This document shows positions 9,591-18,241 of a DNA stretch of 64,000 bases, piece by piece. A program made the translations under genes and the position numbers. The stretch covers positions 186,001 to 250,000 of the forward strand of contig JACRBN010000001.1 of assembly GCA_016213105.1 (NCBI GenBank). Reading direction: 5' to 3'. The notes below the pieces were generated by a model. The model was not told the DNA's origin. It made no database searches and saw only the letters and a list, made by a program, of their open reading frames with translations. Numbering within the stretch: position 1 is the stretch's first letter; each line of letters starts with the position of its first letter. Source of the stretch: Chloroflexota bacterium. GTDB taxonomy: Bacteria > Chloroflexota > Anaerolineae > Anaerolineales > Villigracilaceae.

Positions 9591-11231
9591 TCAGGGGCAA
9601 AATCCGCGGGACCGCAGCAAGTCCCTGTTCCCGTCGTCACCGCAGATGATGCGCTTTTGGGTTGCAGAGTAGTGTCCGAACTTGACCAGCACCACATCAT
9701 CGACCACCCTGACGCTCCCCCCGTCGGGCCATACGGGCATTGATTCGGCCAGGTCGACCAGTTGCGCCTGGCGGGCCAACGGCAGGGGCTCCAACCCCGA
9801 ATACCCCAGTGTTTGCAGGAACAACAGGATGCGATTTACGTTGCCCTCGGCGATCTCGAAATAGGACATGCCAAGGGTTTCCATTTCAGGGATGAGGTTG
9901 GTGGATGGCCTGTCATAGTATCCAACGATTTCCATGTAACGCAGATCCCGTCCCCCTGCCTGGGTCTGGGCCTCCTCGATCCTCCCGATCAGCGTGGTTG
10001 CCAGGGAACGATCAGCCTGCAGGGAGAGATGGGAGGCCGCCGACAGGTGATTCGCAGACATCACGAACTGAAACACGCAATATACTGTCAGGAGCGCCAC
10101 CAGCTTCCTGAAAATCCCGGGACTGTTGAGCATCCCCAGCATGACCACGCCTGAAATCACGACGGGCAGCGCAACCAGGGATCGATAAAGGATCAACCCC
10201 TGCGTGAGTAGCCCTATGCCAAACGGCAGGATCAACAAACCCAGCGACAATGCGATCAAAAACACCTTTCGCCCATACGAGATCGCAGTCGTGCGCAATA
10301 TATTTATGAACAGTCCTGCCAGTGAGACCACCATCAAAGCCCCAATTGCTCCATTTTCGAGCGAATACGCCTTTTCCCCGCCAAAGTACACCGGCATCAT
10401 GGTGGAAATGAATACCCTGTCTGTGACTTCGGAAAAGTGGGCGATCAGGTAGGAAATATTGAATTGATCCGCGATGTAGGTATAGTATGGGCTGGCGGGA
10501 AATGCAACGAGAATGGCAAATTGATGCAGAAGGTAATACACGATGACCGCCAGGACGTGGACACCGGCAATCATGATCAGGTTGACGGGTACGGCCTTCT
10601 TTGCGCGCAACTCCACTGACAGGATATAGACCAGGTAGGCGCCGACCAGGGCTGGAATAAACACCTGATAAATGGCGATGGCAAAAGTCGCTGGCACAAA
10701 GGCCAGCAGCCTGCGCATCCCGCTGGCCCTGTCGAATATATATACACTCAGGGCGATGCAAAAAAGGCCGATCCCCACTCCAAAGTTGATCGTGGAAAAC
10801 GAATAAATGTAGGCCATCAACGGAAAGGCCATGGCCACCGTACCCACAGCCAATTGTTCGAGGCGTGATTGGACTCTCCAGCTCCGCAGCAGCAGTAAAA
10901 TCGCCGCCAGGTGAAACAGCAGGGCCACGAACAGCGGCACGAACGGAATGATCGTGTACGGTATCAAATACCGTGTTAACAGATACATTCCCCAACGTCC
11001 CTGTCTGATCCAATCCAGGGTGGGAACGGAGTAGGTTGCGTGCGCCTCCTCATCGATGGTGATGTTGAAGTTGAAGAGTTCAAATCCGTAGGCGGCCAGG
11101 GCAACTGCGGCGAGCGCAAATATAAGAACGACATTCTCGCTCAGATAGGCCTGCAAATTCAAAAGAAATGCATCGACCGCAACGGTCAACGCATCCAGGG
11201 TTTTTTTATATTTTCGGACTTGCATGGTCAT
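9591..11231 (-). CDS. GtrII-type membrane glucosyltransferase
   Basis: About 546 residues with roughly eleven hydrophobic spans after a short basic N-terminus. The first periplasmic loop has NITIDEEAHATY followed by an aromatic, Arg-rich stretch (WIRQGRWGMYLLTRYL), the hallmark of the Glucos_trans_II (GtrII) family of serotype-converting transferases and their acidic catalytic loop. It should take a sugar from undecaprenyl phosphate and add it to a surface glycan. I chose the fourth codon of the longest frame because AAAGGA lies eight bases ahead; starts at 11240 and 11225 are also possible. It is followed, after 262 nt, by the GtrB-like gene. Confidence 0.85.
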   Translation of the reverse strand: MTMQVRKYKKTLDALTVAVDAFLLNLQAYLSENVVLIFALAAVALAAYGFELFNFNITIDEEAHATYSVPTLDWIRQGRWGMYLLTRYLIPYTIIPFVPLFVALLFHLAAILLLLRSWRVQSRLEQLAVGTVAMAFPLMAYIYSFSTINFGVGIGLFCIALSVYIFDRASGMRRLLAFVPATFAIAIYQVFIPALVGAYLVYILSVELRAKKAVPVNLIMIAGVHVLAVIVYYLLHQFAILVAFPASPYYTYIADQFNISYLIAHFSEVTDRVFISTMMPVYFGGEKAYSLENGAIGALMVVSLAGLFINILRTTAISYGRKVFLIALSLGLLILPFGIGLLTQGLILYRSLVALPVVISGVVMLGMLNSPGIFRKLVALLTVYCVFQFVMSANHLSAASHLSLQADRSLATTLIGRIEEAQTQAGGRDLRYMEIVGYYDRPSTNLIPEMETLGMSYFEIAEGNVNRILLFLQTLGYSGLEPLPLARQAQLVDLAESMPVWPDGGSVRVVDDVVLVKFGHYSATQKRIICGDDGNRDLLRSRGFCP

Positions 11232-11338
11232 TTCATCCATCCTTTATCGCATTCCTTGCGGATTGACGGCAGGAGACCGGGGAAATGGTATTTGTTGCGT
11301 TCGGTTCCCGCACTCTCAATCAGGCTTGCCCGTATTCC

Positions 11339-12409
11339 CTAAGGTTGCAGGCCAGAGGTATTCTTGCCGCGCAGCAATTTGGCCAGCAGGTTATTCAAGT
11401 AAACCATGTTCCGCTCGACGATCTCGATCACAATGACATCCGGCTCGATGGCGTCGACCCACGCAGCGGAGGCAAAGCCGTCATCCGAGATGGCGCCGCG
11501 GATGTAAACGACATCCTCAAAGCTGTATTGCAGGAACTCGTTGAGCGTGTCGCCAAAGGAATCATGATAAACGAGCAGCGTTCTTCCCTGCCCAAGTTTC
11601 GAGCTTGAAATCGATACGTTGGACGAGGGGGGAATCCTGTACAAGTAGGCGCTGGACGCAAAATTGGGTTGAATCATCACGGCAGGTTCCTGCAGGAAAT
11701 CGCCTCCCAAAAGCCTGGCGATATCCATGGTTTGGGGAGCCGTCTCGGTAAACTCGAAATCGGCAAGGGCCAGGGGCCGCAGGTCGGGATAATCCTGTGA
11801 GACGCGATTCATGATCTCGCGATATGCAATGTACGCGCCATAGGCATTCCAATGCGTATCGGTTTGATAGTAGATCTGGCGCTCGGTGCGACCTTGCATC
11901 AGCGCGGGACGCAGGTCGAGCAATATTGGCGCATCTGACTCATCGAACATGCCCTGGAGCACATCAAGGCGGGACTTTTCCTGCAACTTGACGATCTGGG
12001 TCGGGACTTTGTTCGGATAGATCGTCTCCTTGTTGGGCGCCACCACCACGATCAACGTGATCCCGCGAGCCTTCAATTCCTGGTTCAAGGCAACGAGCTG
12101 ACGATGAATCACCTTCACCCGCTCCTCGAGCAGGTTGGCATTTTGATAGCTGTCCAGGTTGCCGTCCGAGTTGAAATCCAGCCAGCCGTTCCTGCCGACC
12201 ACCACCTGGGGGAAAACGTGGTCCCCCATTCGATAGCGCAGTTGATTGAAGACGCCGATGAGGGTCTTCCTCTCATAAAAACTTACACCGAAAGCGCCAA
12301 AACCGTTCGCCAGGCTCTTCACCATGACAAATACGAATGCGCCCAGAATGACAAGAACGAAAACAAGCGAGTAACGCGCCCGTGGATGATTTTCCGTCGA
12401 CATGGTCAT
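11339..12409 (-). CDS. AlgX/AlgJ-like SGNH acetyltransferase-domain protein
   Basis: A 356-residue membrane-anchored protein: one N-terminal span (about residues 13-32) and an extracytoplasmic SGNH-like domain. The conserved segment YYQTDTHWNAYGA carries the Asp-x-His pair of the AlgJ/AlgX catalytic site, and YHDSFGDTL carries the nucleophilic serine. These proteins accept acetyl groups from an MBOAT partner and pass them to a polysaccharide. The MBOAT gene is immediately upstream (12-nt gap), so the pair is very likely an O-acetylation machine for the glycan made by this operon. The start at 12409 has AGAGG eight bases ahead. Confidence 0.87.
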   Translation of the reverse strand: MTMSTENHPRARYSLVFVLVILGAFVFVMVKSLANGFGAFGVSFYERKTLIGVFNQLRYRMGDHVFPQVVVGRNGWLDFNSDGNLDSYQNANLLEERVKVIHRQLVALNQELKARGITLIVVVAPNKETIYPNKVPTQIVKLQEKSRLDVLQGMFDESDAPILLDLRPALMQGRTERQIYYQTDTHWNAYGAYIAYREIMNRVSQDYPDLRPLALADFEFTETAPQTMDIARLLGGDFLQEPAVMIQPNFASSAYLYRIPPSSNVSISSSKLGQGRTLLVYHDSFGDTLNEFLQYSFEDVVYIRGAISDDGFASAAWVDAIEPDVIVIEIVERNMVYLNNLLAKLLRGKNTSGLQP

Positions 12410-12421
12410 CGAGACTGCCTC

Positions 12422-13867
12422 TTAAAATGTAGCGTAGATATTGGGCAGGAAACTCTGGCTGAGAGTCGCCGCCAGGCCCAGAACGAAGAAAGTCACGAGA
12501 AGCACATCCGCCGTGATCTGATAGGCCAGGTAGGACTGCGGATATTTCTTCTCGGCCGCGCTTCTCCACTGGGCAACCATCGATGAGATGGGCATCGAAA
12601 ACAGGATGCCGACCGCCAGGGCCAACAGAATGGATGTTTCGAGGAAAGGCAGGGGGGTCGTCGTGTAGAAGGGAAGCGGCCGCAGCCCGTTGACGTTTCC
12701 CGCCAGGCGGCGGAAGAAACCCCATGCAAAGCCCAGACTGCTGGCGCGGAAGAAGACCCACCCAGCCATGACCACCGTCAGGGTGTAGATGTGCCGCAGG
12801 GGACGCCAGGCGCGGCTCAGCCAGCGTCCAAATCCCAGGCTTTCGATGACCAGGAAAATGCCATACCACAACCCCCAGGCGATGAAAGTCGGCTTGACGC
12901 CGTGCCACAGACCCGTCAGCAAAAAGACGATCAGGATGTTGATCTGCTGTCCCATCCACTTGAAGCGCCGCCGCTCCAGGGGGAAAAAGACGTATTCGCG
13001 GAACCAGACCGAGAGCGTCATGTGCCAGCGGCGCCAGAATTCGCTGACGCTCTGGGAAATGTACGGGAAGTTGAAGTTTTCGGGGAGCTGGATGCCGATC
13101 ATCATGCCCAATCCGACGGCCATATCGGTATAGCCCGAAAAATCGAAGTAAATCTGAATGGTATAGGCCACCAGTCCCAGCCAGGCAAAGGCAGGCGCGA
13201 CGTTTGGCTGGCCCAGGTTGAACACGGAGTTGGCGATCAGGGCCGCCTGGTTGGCGACCAGGGCGCGTTTGATGAACCCGATAAAAACGCGGCGAATGCC
13301 GCCGGCGATGGTTTCGAAGGAGGGATCGAGTTCGTTGGATTGCTCCAAAAAGGGTTTGTAGCGCATCAACGGCCCGGAGACCAGCTTCGGGAAGAACAGC
13401 AGGTAGGCGGCGAAGCGCAGCAGGTTGCGCTCCGGCTGGATCGTCCCCTTCCACACGTCGGCCAGGTAGGAGATGGCCTGAAAGGTCACGTAGGACAGCC
13501 CCAGCGGGACGACCGGGCTGGCGAACAGCGAAGACCACTGGGTCGGAACTTTCAGCGCCAGTTGCAGGCTGGGACCGTAGGCCAGCATGACCTTGAAGTA
13601 CAGCAGGATGACAACGTTAACCCCGAGTCCCACCCACAGCCAGAAGGCGCGTTTTTGTTCCTTCGCGCGCGGCAGGAGCAACCCGAAGCCGTAACTGGCA
13701 AACAGAATGCCCCCCAGCCAGCGCACCGCGATGGAATTGCCCCAGGTCAGGAAGACCAGGCTCGCGATGACGATCAGCCAAAGTCTCAGATCCTTGCGCG
13801 CAAACAGGTAGATGACCGCAAAGACTGGCAGGAAGAGAAACAGAAACTGCAGGGAGGAAAGATCCAT
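12422..13867 (-). CDS. MBOAT-family O-acyltransferase (AlgI-like)
   Basis: A 481-residue polytopic membrane protein of the MBOAT family. The conserved block FWRRWHMTLSVWFREYVFFP and the active-site histidine motif LLTGLWHGVKPTFIAWGLWYG are both present and correctly ordered. AlgI-like members move acetyl groups from cytoplasmic donors across the membrane to an AlgX/AlgJ or DltD-like protein, here the next gene in the operon. Length and topology are normal for the family. The upstream WbsX-like gene ends 8 bases before the start. Confidence 0.93.
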   Translation of the reverse strand: MDLSSLQFLFLFLPVFAVIYLFARKDLRLWLIVIASLVFLTWGNSIAVRWLGGILFASYGFGLLLPRAKEQKRAFWLWVGLGVNVVILLYFKVMLAYGPSLQLALKVPTQWSSLFASPVVPLGLSYVTFQAISYLADVWKGTIQPERNLLRFAAYLLFFPKLVSGPLMRYKPFLEQSNELDPSFETIAGGIRRVFIGFIKRALVANQAALIANSVFNLGQPNVAPAFAWLGLVAYTIQIYFDFSGYTDMAVGLGMMIGIQLPENFNFPYISQSVSEFWRRWHMTLSVWFREYVFFPLERRRFKWMGQQINILIVFLLTGLWHGVKPTFIAWGLWYGIFLVIESLGFGRWLSRAWRPLRHIYTLTVVMAGWVFFRASSLGFAWGFFRRLAGNVNGLRPLPFYTTTPLPFLETSILLALAVGILFSMPISSMVAQWRSAAEKKYPQSYLAYQITADVLLVTFFVLGLAATLSQSFLPNIYATF

Positions 13868-13875
13868 ACCGACGA

Positions 13876-15225
13876 TCAGCCTTCCGAAACGGGAGGACGT
13901 ACCTCTTCCACGGCTTCACGGGTAGCGCGCAGGAAGGCATACCCATACTTGCGGTCAGGCTCCAGGTAGGCGCATTCGCCCCACTCGTTCCAGGCGTTGA
14001 TGAAGACGAAGGGACGGTCGAGTTCCTGGTTGGTGCGGGCTTCACGCAGCACGTCCATCAGCCATTCCTTGTACAGCTCAGGGCTGGCGCCGTGGTAGAT
14101 CATGGCTGTGTTGTTGCGGCGCGGCGTGTTGTCCCACATGGGCATGACCGCGCGGTAGAGCTTCTTCGCCTGGAAGTTGAAATATCTTTTGTTCCTGACC
14201 AGGTCGGCATAATCAAGGATCAGGCCACGGAAGTCGTCGCGCACGAACTGCATTTCGTTGGTGATGTGCTTGCAGTAACGGAAGACCGTGCCCGGGTGGA
14301 ATTCGCTCTGGGCGTCGAAGCCGAGGGCCAGCAGGTCGCCGTCGAAGGTGTTTTCCTTCACCGCGATGACGTAGGGATCGCCGAGTCCCTCCTGCTTGCA
14401 ATACGCGCGCCAGTAGGCCAGCACCCTGGGCGGGTCGGGGACGAAGGACGGGCGGTAGATGATCAATACGGGGCGGCCATCCACGCGGATATAGCGCTTG
14501 TCCTGCATGTAGGGTTTGACGCTCTCGATGAAAGCCTGGTAGCTTTCGACCGATTCGTTCTGGTACATGATGACTTCGCCGCTGGAACCGTCGAAGCGGC
14601 GCGTCCAGGATTCGTTGGCCCAGCACAGGCAGAAGGGATAATCGATCTGCGGGCTGTTCAGGAACAGGTCGAGCGGCCTGTCGAGCAGGCGGCGGCCGTC
14701 GAACCAGTAGAAGTAATAGGCGAAACCGTAGATGCCGTGACTCTTCGCCAGTTCGGCCTGACGGGCGATGTTTTCCGCCAGGCGCAGGTCGTATTGTCCC
14801 AGCTCACCGGCCAGGCGCGGCTGGTAGTGGCCGACATACTGCGGCACCGCGCGGGACACGTTATGCCATTCCGTGACGCCCTTGCCCCACCACTCGTCGT
14901 TTTCGGGCGTGGGATGGTATTGCGGCAGGTAATAGGCCAGGATCATCGGGTCATCGGGCTGGCGCTCGTAGGAGTCGGGCGCCAGGTCGACGAATTCATC
15001 CGAGACTTCGGGCACGGACAGGACCTGCTGAACGTATTGCTGGAGCCGCTCGGGGTGCAGGTGGCCGGGCGTCGGCGCGGAAACAGAAATGGGAGCAGGC
15101 GCAGGGGTGACGGGGGCCGCAGGCGGGAACAGTCGATGCCGTATGGCGGCCAGGCGCCGCTTGAGTCCCTCGGGGACGGGCATCCGCCAAAAGAACTGGA
15201 CCAGGCGCGAGTACAGTTCCCTCAT
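13876..15225 (-). CDS. WbsX-like glycan protein (GH99-like domain)
   Basis: A 449-residue protein whose residues about 88-435 match the WbsX / glycoside hydrolase 99-like family: AYYLPQYHPTPENDEWWG at the start of the domain, GFAYYFYWFDGRRLLDRPL, then CWANESWTRRFDG and the C-terminal FINAWNEWGECAYLEPD. The N-terminal 85 residues are Pro/Ala-rich and probably disordered. WbsX proteins are found in O-antigen and capsule clusters; their reaction has not been settled, and they could be endo-glycosidases or transferases. The gene overlaps the CsaB fusion gene by 4 nt (ATGA), so translation is coupled. Confidence 0.88.
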   Translation of the reverse strand: MRELYSRLVQFFWRMPVPEGLKRRLAAIRHRLFPPAAPVTPAPAPISVSAPTPGHLHPERLQQYVQQVLSVPEVSDEFVDLAPDSYERQPDDPMILAYYLPQYHPTPENDEWWGKGVTEWHNVSRAVPQYVGHYQPRLAGELGQYDLRLAENIARQAELAKSHGIYGFAYYFYWFDGRRLLDRPLDLFLNSPQIDYPFCLCWANESWTRRFDGSSGEVIMYQNESVESYQAFIESVKPYMQDKRYIRVDGRPVLIIYRPSFVPDPPRVLAYWRAYCKQEGLGDPYVIAVKENTFDGDLLALGFDAQSEFHPGTVFRYCKHITNEMQFVRDDFRGLILDYADLVRNKRYFNFQAKKLYRAVMPMWDNTPRRNNTAMIYHGASPELYKEWLMDVLREARTNQELDRPFVFINAWNEWGECAYLEPDRKYGYAFLRATREAVEEVRPPVSEG

Positions 15226-18071
15226 TTCTTCACCCCCGCCATTTTGAGCATTTCGACGGTCTTGGCCCGCCAGGAATTCTCGTTGGCTTCCCTATCCAAA
15301 GTTTTAAGGTAGTCGGGATCGTCCCGAAGCTCGACTGCGCGTTTGAGTTGCGCCATAAATTCCTCGTTGGTTTCTGCGATCAAACAGGATTTGTATTTTC
15401 GGCATTCGCGCAGGTCGGTGGAGACGATCGGTTTGCGCGCCGCCATGTATTCGAAGATCTTGACGGGGGAGACCGCCTCGGTCAACTCGGATTTCCTGAA
15501 CGGCAGGATGGCGATGTCGTAGTACACCGCATAGGTATTCAAATCGAAATAGGATTTGCTGCCCAGGAAATGAACGTGCGGGTGCTGCTTCAGGCCGCTC
15601 TTCGGCAGTTCGTCGTCGTGCTCGTGGCCGATCAGCACCAGCTCATAACTGCCTTCGTCGGCGATCATGCGCAGAAGCTCGTAGTCGGTCCATTTGGCCA
15701 GCGCGCCGTGATAGCCCACGATCACCCGCCCCGTCAGGGCGGGTTTGAGGTCATCGGGTGGAGTCCCCCTGGCGATGCGCCAGTGCTCCACATCCACGCC
15801 GTTGGTGCTCAGCAGGAAATTGCGCGAACGGTGCCGCCCGACTTCCTCGTAGAGCTGGTCGGCGGTGGTTACCACGATGACGCGCTCATCCTTGAGGATA
15901 GCTTCGTGACGGCGATGCACCAGTTCGGGGACGTTGCCCGTGATCTCGGGGCTGATCTTGTCGATGTACTCGTACACCACCTTGAAGCCGCGCCGCAGGA
16001 AATCCTGCACGTGCTCGGCGGTGGTCACCAGGTCGATGGACTGGATGCGCAGGATGACGGTCTGGTCGACGCGCTTTTCGAGCGCGGCCAGCACGCGGTT
16101 GGTGACCGTGTTGTCGGTGGCCTTGAAGACCAGCAGGTTCTTCTTCACTTCCTGGTAGACGAAGATGTCCTTGTCCACGGTGGGATGCCCGCCATAGATG
16201 GCCAGCCCGCCCATTTTGGCGACTTGGAGCGAGATGTGCTGGAAACGCTGGAACAGGAGCGTATTCCAGCCCATCGGCACATGGAAGATATCGACGAAGC
16301 CGCGGTGCTGCGCGATCCTGCGCTCCAGTTCGAGCAGGTCGCTTTCGTAGCGGTCCTTCTGCACGGTCTTCTTGACCGGGTACGAAAGGCGAATCCACAG
16401 AATGGACAGGCCGCGCAGGAAGGCTTTGAAGATGCCGTGCCTGCGGATGGCTTCGCGGATGCGCCCCAAAATTTCGCGCGGCTTGCGATACAGCCATTTG
16501 ATCGTTCGTTCGAGGAAGCCCCCGGGCGGGAGCAGGAGCAGGCGCAGTTTACGCAGCAGCAGCGCGACCTTGTACACGCGGCTGCTGGTGATCTCATCCT
16601 TCAACTGGCGTTCGTAGGCCACCCGCCAGTTCAGGTAATCGATGGCGTGCTGCTGCTCGGCGGCCTTCACTTCCATGCCGCGGATGGTTTCCTTTTTGTC
16701 CTCGACCTCCGCGACCAAAGCCCACTTCTCCGCGTTCAGAACCTCGACGTGGGCCTGCTTCTCTTCGACGCGCGCGATCAAGCCCGCGATCTGGAGATTC
16801 AGGTCGTCGACGTGGTGATCCCGTTCGGCCAGGCTTTGCACCTGCCGAATCGACAGATCCCGCAGCATCTCGATGGTTTGTGGCGTTTCCTTATGCGCGA
16901 TCCTGCCTTCCAGCAAATCCAGGGCCAGGAGGGTGTTTCCGCGCGCCGCCTCGCGCACTTGCGCGCCGCGTTCGAGCAGGCGCGCGCGGATGGATTCGCG
17001 CCCCCCCCAGACCGCCCCCAGCGTGGAGGCCAACTGGTCGACATCCATGCCCTGCAGGTCGAGCGCGTACGCGGACATGTCCAGCGAGCGCATGAAGTTG
17101 TGCACTTTGGGATCGTAGGCCAGCGCCAGGGCGGGGACGCCCGCGCTGGCGGCAAAGATCAGCGAGTGCAGGCGCATCCCGACCAGCGCGTGACAGCGCG
17201 AGATCAATCCAGCCGTCACCTCGGGTGTGTAGGTGGCGGGGATGGCGTGGACGCGTTCCTTTGCCTCCATCATCCCAGCCAGTTCGAGCGCCACGATGTG
17301 ATCGTTCTCCAACTCGTGTTCGCCGACCTGGAAGGGGATGAATACCACCTTGGCATTTTCCTGTGCGAGGAAGCGGTCGAGCGCCGAGGCCAGTTCCTGC
17401 TTCCAGGCCGTGGATTTTTCGCCCTCGGTCCAGTTGCGCAGGCAGACGCCCAGGACGGGCTGCTCGCCCAGGTCGACGCCCGCCGCCTCGAAGATGGCAT
17501 CCGTCCCCTCGGTGCGCGGAAGCAGGCCCAGGGCCGGGTCGGGTTTGACCGTCGCTTTTTGAATGGGAAGGCCCAAAGAGACCAGCAACGCCAGGGACTC
17601 GGGATCGCGCACGGTGGCCGCATCTGCCAGCTCGAAGGACAGGCGCGTCCAGCGCTTGCCATCCTCGCTCAACAGCGGACCGACGCCCACCGCGTAGATC
17701 ATGAACGGTTTTTGGTAGAGGTGGGCCAGCAGGGCGAAACTGCTGTAAAAGGAAATGCCCCAATGATGCTGGGTGAGCTGGGCGTTCGCGGGCATGCCCC
17801 AGTAATCCTGGAAGAGGCCGCCGCCACCGAGCAGGATCAGGTCGCAGTCGCGCGCCGCATCCAACAGGCCCTGCATGTCCTTCCAATGCACCGAACGCAC
17901 CCCATGCCCGCTTTCGGTGCGGCCGGGGTCGGAGGAAACTACGATAAATTCAAGGTCGCTGCGCTGTTCCCGAAAACCCGCCAGGATTGCGCTTAAGATC
18001 GCTTCGTCGCCGATGTTTTCAAAGCCGTAATATCCCGCAATCAGGATGGTTTTTGCCCGTTGTTCGTTCAC
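15222..18071 (-). CDS. CsaB polysaccharide pyruvyl transferase fused to a glycosyltransferase
   Basis: A 949-residue fusion from the GTG at 18071 (GAGG ten bases ahead; an in-frame ATG at 18134 has no ribosome-binding site). Residues about 7-390 are a CsaB-type pyruvyl transferase, opening with ILIAGYYGFENIGDEAIL and containing the glycine loop LILLGGGGLFQDYWG. A coiled-coil linker (about 405-525) follows. Residues about 590-949 look like a GT-B transferase: GYHGALAKWTDYELL, then YDIAILPF and VSPVKIFEYMAARKPIVSTD, where the glutamate of the EX7E-like region sits. CsaB ketal-pyruvylates secondary wall polymer, the ligand of SLH domains, and three SLH genes lie nearby. It leads the glycan operon. 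The fusion itself is the oddity: the two halves are usually separate. Confidence 0.85.
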   Translation of the reverse strand: MNEQRAKTILIAGYYGFENIGDEAILSAILAGFREQRSDLEFIVVSSDPGRTESGHGVRSVHWKDMQGLLDAARDCDLILLGGGGLFQDYWGMPANAQLTQHHWGISFYSSFALLAHLYQKPFMIYAVGVGPLLSEDGKRWTRLSFELADAATVRDPESLALLVSLGLPIQKATVKPDPALGLLPRTEGTDAIFEAAGVDLGEQPVLGVCLRNWTEGEKSTAWKQELASALDRFLAQENAKVVFIPFQVGEHELENDHIVALELAGMMEAKERVHAIPATYTPEVTAGLISRCHALVGMRLHSLIFAASAGVPALALAYDPKVHNFMRSLDMSAYALDLQGMDVDQLASTLGAVWGGRESIRARLLERGAQVREAARGNTLLALDLLEGRIAHKETPQTIEMLRDLSIRQVQSLAERDHHVDDLNLQIAGLIARVEEKQAHVEVLNAEKWALVAEVEDKKETIRGMEVKAAEQQHAIDYLNWRVAYERQLKDEITSSRVYKVALLLRKLRLLLLPPGGFLERTIKWLYRKPREILGRIREAIRRHGIFKAFLRGLSILWIRLSYPVKKTVQKDRYESDLLELERRIAQHRGFVDIFHVPMGWNTLLFQRFQHISLQVAKMGGLAIYGGHPTVDKDIFVYQEVKKNLLVFKATDNTVTNRVLAALEKRVDQTVILRIQSIDLVTTAEHVQDFLRRGFKVVYEYIDKISPEITGNVPELVHRRHEAILKDERVIVVTTADQLYEEVGRHRSRNFLLSTNGVDVEHWRIARGTPPDDLKPALTGRVIVGYHGALAKWTDYELLRMIADEGSYELVLIGHEHDDELPKSGLKQHPHVHFLGSKSYFDLNTYAVYYDIAILPFRKSELTEAVSPVKIFEYMAARKPIVSTDLRECRKYKSCLIAETNEEFMAQLKRAVELRDDPDYLKTLDREANENSWRAKTVEMLKMAGVKK

Positions 18072-18189
18072 TTGGTTGTGGCCTCTCGTGGAAATATGCC
18101 CGATAATATCATAGAAATCCGACGAAGGCTTCATTTATGCAAAGCCCAGACGCGCGGCATTTGCCGCCCCAGGCGGGACGGGGGATGGG

Positions 18190-18195
18190 TATAAT
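18190..18195 (+). promoter_or_regulatory. Candidate -10 box of the TIR-STAND gene
   Basis: TATAAT lies 46 bases before the chosen start in the 170-nt gap between divergent genes. No clear -35 hexamer is visible at 16-18 nt spacing, so it may be a weak or activator-dependent promoter. Confidence 0.4.
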
Positions 18196-18241
18196 CAGGC
18201 CGTACCCACGCAGCAGTCAACGCATGATTTTGAGGGAACCC

